Source: Moringa oleifera
Taxonomy: Eukaryota; Streptophyta; Magnoliopsida; Brassicales; Moringaceae
Assembly: GCA_021397835.1 (NCBI GenBank)
Contig: JAJFZO010000889.1
Location: 4,588,001 to 4,652,000, forward strand
DNA: 64,000 bases
Reading direction: 5' to 3'
Part shown: positions 60,850 through 64,000 of the stretch, in pieces
Layout of the letters: every line of letters begins with the position of its first letter
Numbering within the stretch: the first letter of the stretch is position 1
Made by a program: the position numbers and the translations under genes
The notes under the pieces: generated by a model
Told to the model about the DNA's origin: nothing
Seen by the model: the letters and a program-made list of their open reading frames with translations, nothing else
Database searches by the model: none

Positions 60850-63765
60850 AAGTTTTATTTTTTTAAAATTAAATTTTAATAAAAATAATTATAAAAATTA
60901 ATAAATTAATTTTTAAAAAAACTAATCATTTTTGTATATCGAAAATAAAATAAATATAATGTATAGTATGGCTAGTAGTTATTTAATGAAAATTTATCTT
61001 TTTTTATAAAACAAAAATAAAACAAAGCAGTTTATGTAATAAAAAAAAACCAAAGAAAAAGTAATAATAAAGGCCACTGGGCCTCAAAGAAATTCAATAA
61101 AAAAAAATGATCATTTTGTTTTGAGATAAAAAAAAAACAGCGATGAAGATAGAAGGTCATGTGAAAAGGCCCATGAAATAAAAGCTTAAATAAAAAGTTT
61201 AATTTAAGTTGATCCTCTTTTATTAAAATAAATAAATAAAATTTAAAGCAAACCAAAAGGTAATAATATGATTGATAATCTAGTATTTATTTAATAAGAA
61301 ATTATTCTCTTTTTATAAAAATAATAATAAAGTGAAGTGAAGGTAATAATATGGCCATAAGTGTAAAAAAAAAAATCCTTTTAATGAAAGATAATTCTTT
61401 TTTACAAATAAATAAATAAATAAATTTTATAAAAGGTAATTCTTTTTCACATTCTATCTACTTCACTGTCTTTTTTTTTTCAAAAAAAAAGTAATAAAAC
61501 GTAACATGAAAGCAGACTATATTTAACGGAAATCAATTTTTTGTTACCCAAAAAGAAAATTTGAAGAATACAGTAAGACTCATAAACGGTCCAAACTTTA
61601 TTTATACCAAAGATTTAATGTAATCAATAGTTTAAAATATTTATTTAATAAAAACTATGTTTTTTCAAAAGAAAATAGTAAAGCTAAGATTATAAATAAG
61701 ATCAATTTTATATAAAAAAAAATCTTTTTGATGAAATATGATCCCCTGTTATAAATTAGTAAAAAAAAAAAAAGTAAGTATAAAAAGGTAAGGTGAAGGT
61801 CCACGAGTAATAATAAAGTCAGAAAAAATATTAATATTAATTATTTGAAAGTAAATTAATTTTTACTTAAAAATAATTGAGAAAATGAAAAGGATAATGA
61901 TAAGCTCCTTCAACTTATAAATTATTATTTTTAATAAAAATTAAAATAATAATAACATTAATAGTCCAAAAATATTTTTATAGTAAAAACTAAACTCTTT
62001 TATTTAAAAAAAAATTGAAGTAAAGCAAGGTAATAACAAGGTCTATGAAGTTAGAAAAAAAAAAAAAACTTTTGTGGTGAAATGTGATTTTTTTTTTTAT
62101 AAGTTAAAAAAAAGGACAGTGAAGTACAATGACAATAAATGAAAATAAATAAAAATATTGAATAATGAAAATTTATTTTTTATTTTTAAATAAACAAAAA
62201 TAAAGTACAACGACAATAAATAAGGCCCATTGACGTGAATACATTTTTTAAATAACAATTATGAGTTATTTAATGAAAATTAATTCTTTTTTTTAAAAAA
62301 TTGAGTGATGCATGCAATAGGTAGTTGTATAGCCCAAAAACAGATAAATATATATAATTTATGTAATGAAAATTGACATTATTTTATTAAAAAAAAGTAT
62401 AGATACAGTCAATAACCTAAAAATATTTATTTAATTAAAAATTAATCTTATTTTATGTATATAATAGAAAATTAAGTAAAATAGAAGTGACAATAAAGTC
62501 AAATTGTGTTAAAAAAAAATAGTGAAAAATGATCCTCTTTTGTAAATAAATATATAAAAAGTAACTCCAAAGGCTATGATCCTTAAAATTTTTATAACTG
62601 AAATCTTTTCTCTATAAAAAAATGAAGAAGAAAATAAAAATAATTAATGAAGCTAATAAAAATAAAAATATCAATTTTCAACCAACATTTATTCAGTGAA
62701 AGCTGATTTTTTTTTTTTTGATTTGATGAAAAATTGAAAATAAAAAGTGAAGGTTTCGAGGTTAATAATCTAAAAATAATTATTTAATAAATAATAATAA
62801 TTTCTGTTAAAAAAATAATTGAAGTAGAAGAAGGCAAAATAAGGTTGATGGACCAATAAAATGACCCTTATTGTAAAAAAAAAAGGACAAAAATAGTCAG
62901 GAGCCCAAAAAGCATTTATTTAATCAAAATTAATCATCTTTTCAGATATAAATTAAAAAGTAAATGGAACAAATTAAGTAATATAAGCCTAAAAGCATCA
63001 TTTTATTGTAAGTTGATGGTCTTTTATTAAAATAGAAATGGTGAAGTAAGCAGATGATAACATGAAAGTCTCTTTTTATCTATTGAAAATTAATTTTTTA
63101 ATTAAAAAATGAAAAAAGAAGACAATGGATAAAGATCCTGATATGAGCTTCACCTAAGTTTTTTTAAATAAAAAACTTAAAAATTATATATATATATATA
63201 ATTTATAATAATATAAAAATAATCAAAAAATCAATTATTGATTTATTAGATTGTTACTCAACGTGTTTTTTTAAAAAAAAAAAATTAGTACGCTGAAATT
63301 AAGAGAGATCTCAATCAACTTAAAGATAATAATAATATCAATAGTCTAAAAATGATCATTTAATAAAAATCATTTATTTTTTATTCTAAACAATTAAAAT
63401 GGAGCAAAAATAATAACAAGATCCATAAACCTAAAAAATATAATTTTAGTGAAATCCGATCCTCTTTTATAAATAATAATAATCAACAAAAACAATGAAG
63501 TAGATAGAAGGTGACATGAAAATTCATATGCCTTAGAACCTTCTATTAAATGAAAATTAAAATTTTTTATCCAACAGGAGATAATATATAATAAATAAAA
63601 GTAATGAGTATAAAATATTATTTTATTGATAAATTAATTTCTTTATTTAAAATAACATATAATAATAAATTTATAAACTTAAAATATTTATTTAATAAAA
63701 ATTGATAATCATTTATAAAAAATAAAAAAATAAATAAGTGAAAACAGTTGAAAAATAAGGTATGT
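60850..63765. repeat. Degenerate AT-rich tandem-like repeat field
   Basis: Two recurring strings alternate over almost 3 kb. The first is of the type ttaatgaaaattaatctttttt (for example near 60984, 61290, 61381, 62268, 62433 and 62921). The second is of the type gaaggtaataatatggccca (for example near 61064, 61158, 61259, 61342, 62029, 62220 and 63410). Spacings are near 80-100 bases where the copies are adjacent. Copies differ greatly, with variable A runs. This looks like an old, decayed satellite or minisatellite. No open frames or transposon ends are seen. Confidence 0.5.
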
Positions 63766-63935
63766 TTATTCTATGAGATTGGATTGGGATATCCCAAACT
63801 CACATTTAATGCGATGATGGGATAGGAATAAGCTTAACTTATACCCCTTTTTTATCCCATTTGAAAGGGATAATTATATCCCCTTCAATTGGTGGGATAA
63901 GATTATCCCTTGAATTGAATTAATGCATAAAATTA
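63766..63935. other. GGGATAA/TTATCCC palindrome-rich segment, possibly a MITE
   Basis: Within about 170 bases GGGATA-type words recur in both orientations. Examples are gggatatccc near 63787, gggataattatatcccc near 63868, and gggataagattatccc near 63893. The segment can therefore fold into hairpins. It differs sharply from the repeat field before it. It might be a small inverted-repeat element, but target-site duplications were not identified and it lies near the window end. Confidence 0.35.
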
Positions 63936-64000
63936 AGTTTTACTTTATATTATTAACATCACAAAATTAAAAAATTTATTTTAAATTAATATAAACATAT

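Overview
This is nuclear DNA from a dicot (eudicot) plant, probably a woody species, although the species cannot be fixed from the sequence. The genes have short GT-AG introns, the intergenic DNA is very AT-rich, and all recognisable products are plant families (REM-type B3 factors, GATL, COR413, LysM receptor kinases, P-class PPR, DA1-related). I saw no rRNA, tRNA, CRISPR array or bacterial operon structure.

Layout. 0.4-9 kb is a small cluster of B3-domain (REM-like) genes. Two intact four-exon genes (687-2640 and 3227-5172) are tandem duplicates that include their promoters, and a third copy (about 7454-8941) is decayed. 9-13 kb is non-coding and leads into a promoter with G-box elements and a TATA box. 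13.2-24 kb holds a mitochondrial calcium uniporter (MCU), a divergent ELO/HOS3-like protein on the minus strand, and a membrane-anchored RMA/RNF5-like RING E3 ligase. A gene-free 5.4 kb follows. 29.5-34.8 kb has an intronless GATL glycosyltransferase whose 3' end carries a 120-bp tandem duplication, facing a 12-exon PQ-loop transporter. 39.4-48.8 kb has a CML41-like calcium sensor, a COR413 membrane protein, an LYK5-like LysM receptor pseudokinase and, tail-to-tail with it, a broken second LysM receptor kinase. 49.9-56.8 kb has a PPR gene and an 11-exon DA1-related (DAR1-like) LIM peptidase, both on the minus strand. 57-64 kb is non-coding and ends in a long, degenerate AT-rich repeat field.

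Working view. The genes are not an operon, but the set matches, from memory, orthologues dispersed over four Arabidopsis segments (At4g36820-36860, At2g23680-23790, At3g50760-50830, At5g66631-66650). The window therefore looks like one little-fractionated ancestral block. It places CML41-like, LYK5-like and LYK4-like genes side by side; in Arabidopsis these act in pattern-triggered immunity, including plasmodesmal closure.

The most unusual items are: the LysM receptor copy whose intact secreted ectodomain ends at an in-frame TGA just before the membrane helix, with further lesions in the kinase part; the in-frame 120-bp duplication straddling the GATL stop codon; a repeated UIM-like segment in the DA1-related protein; the lost histidine box in the ELO-like protein; and the decayed third B3 gene. 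I found no clearly new multi-gene system. Exon boundaries were derived by hand from splice signals and frame continuity, and transcripts were not available.
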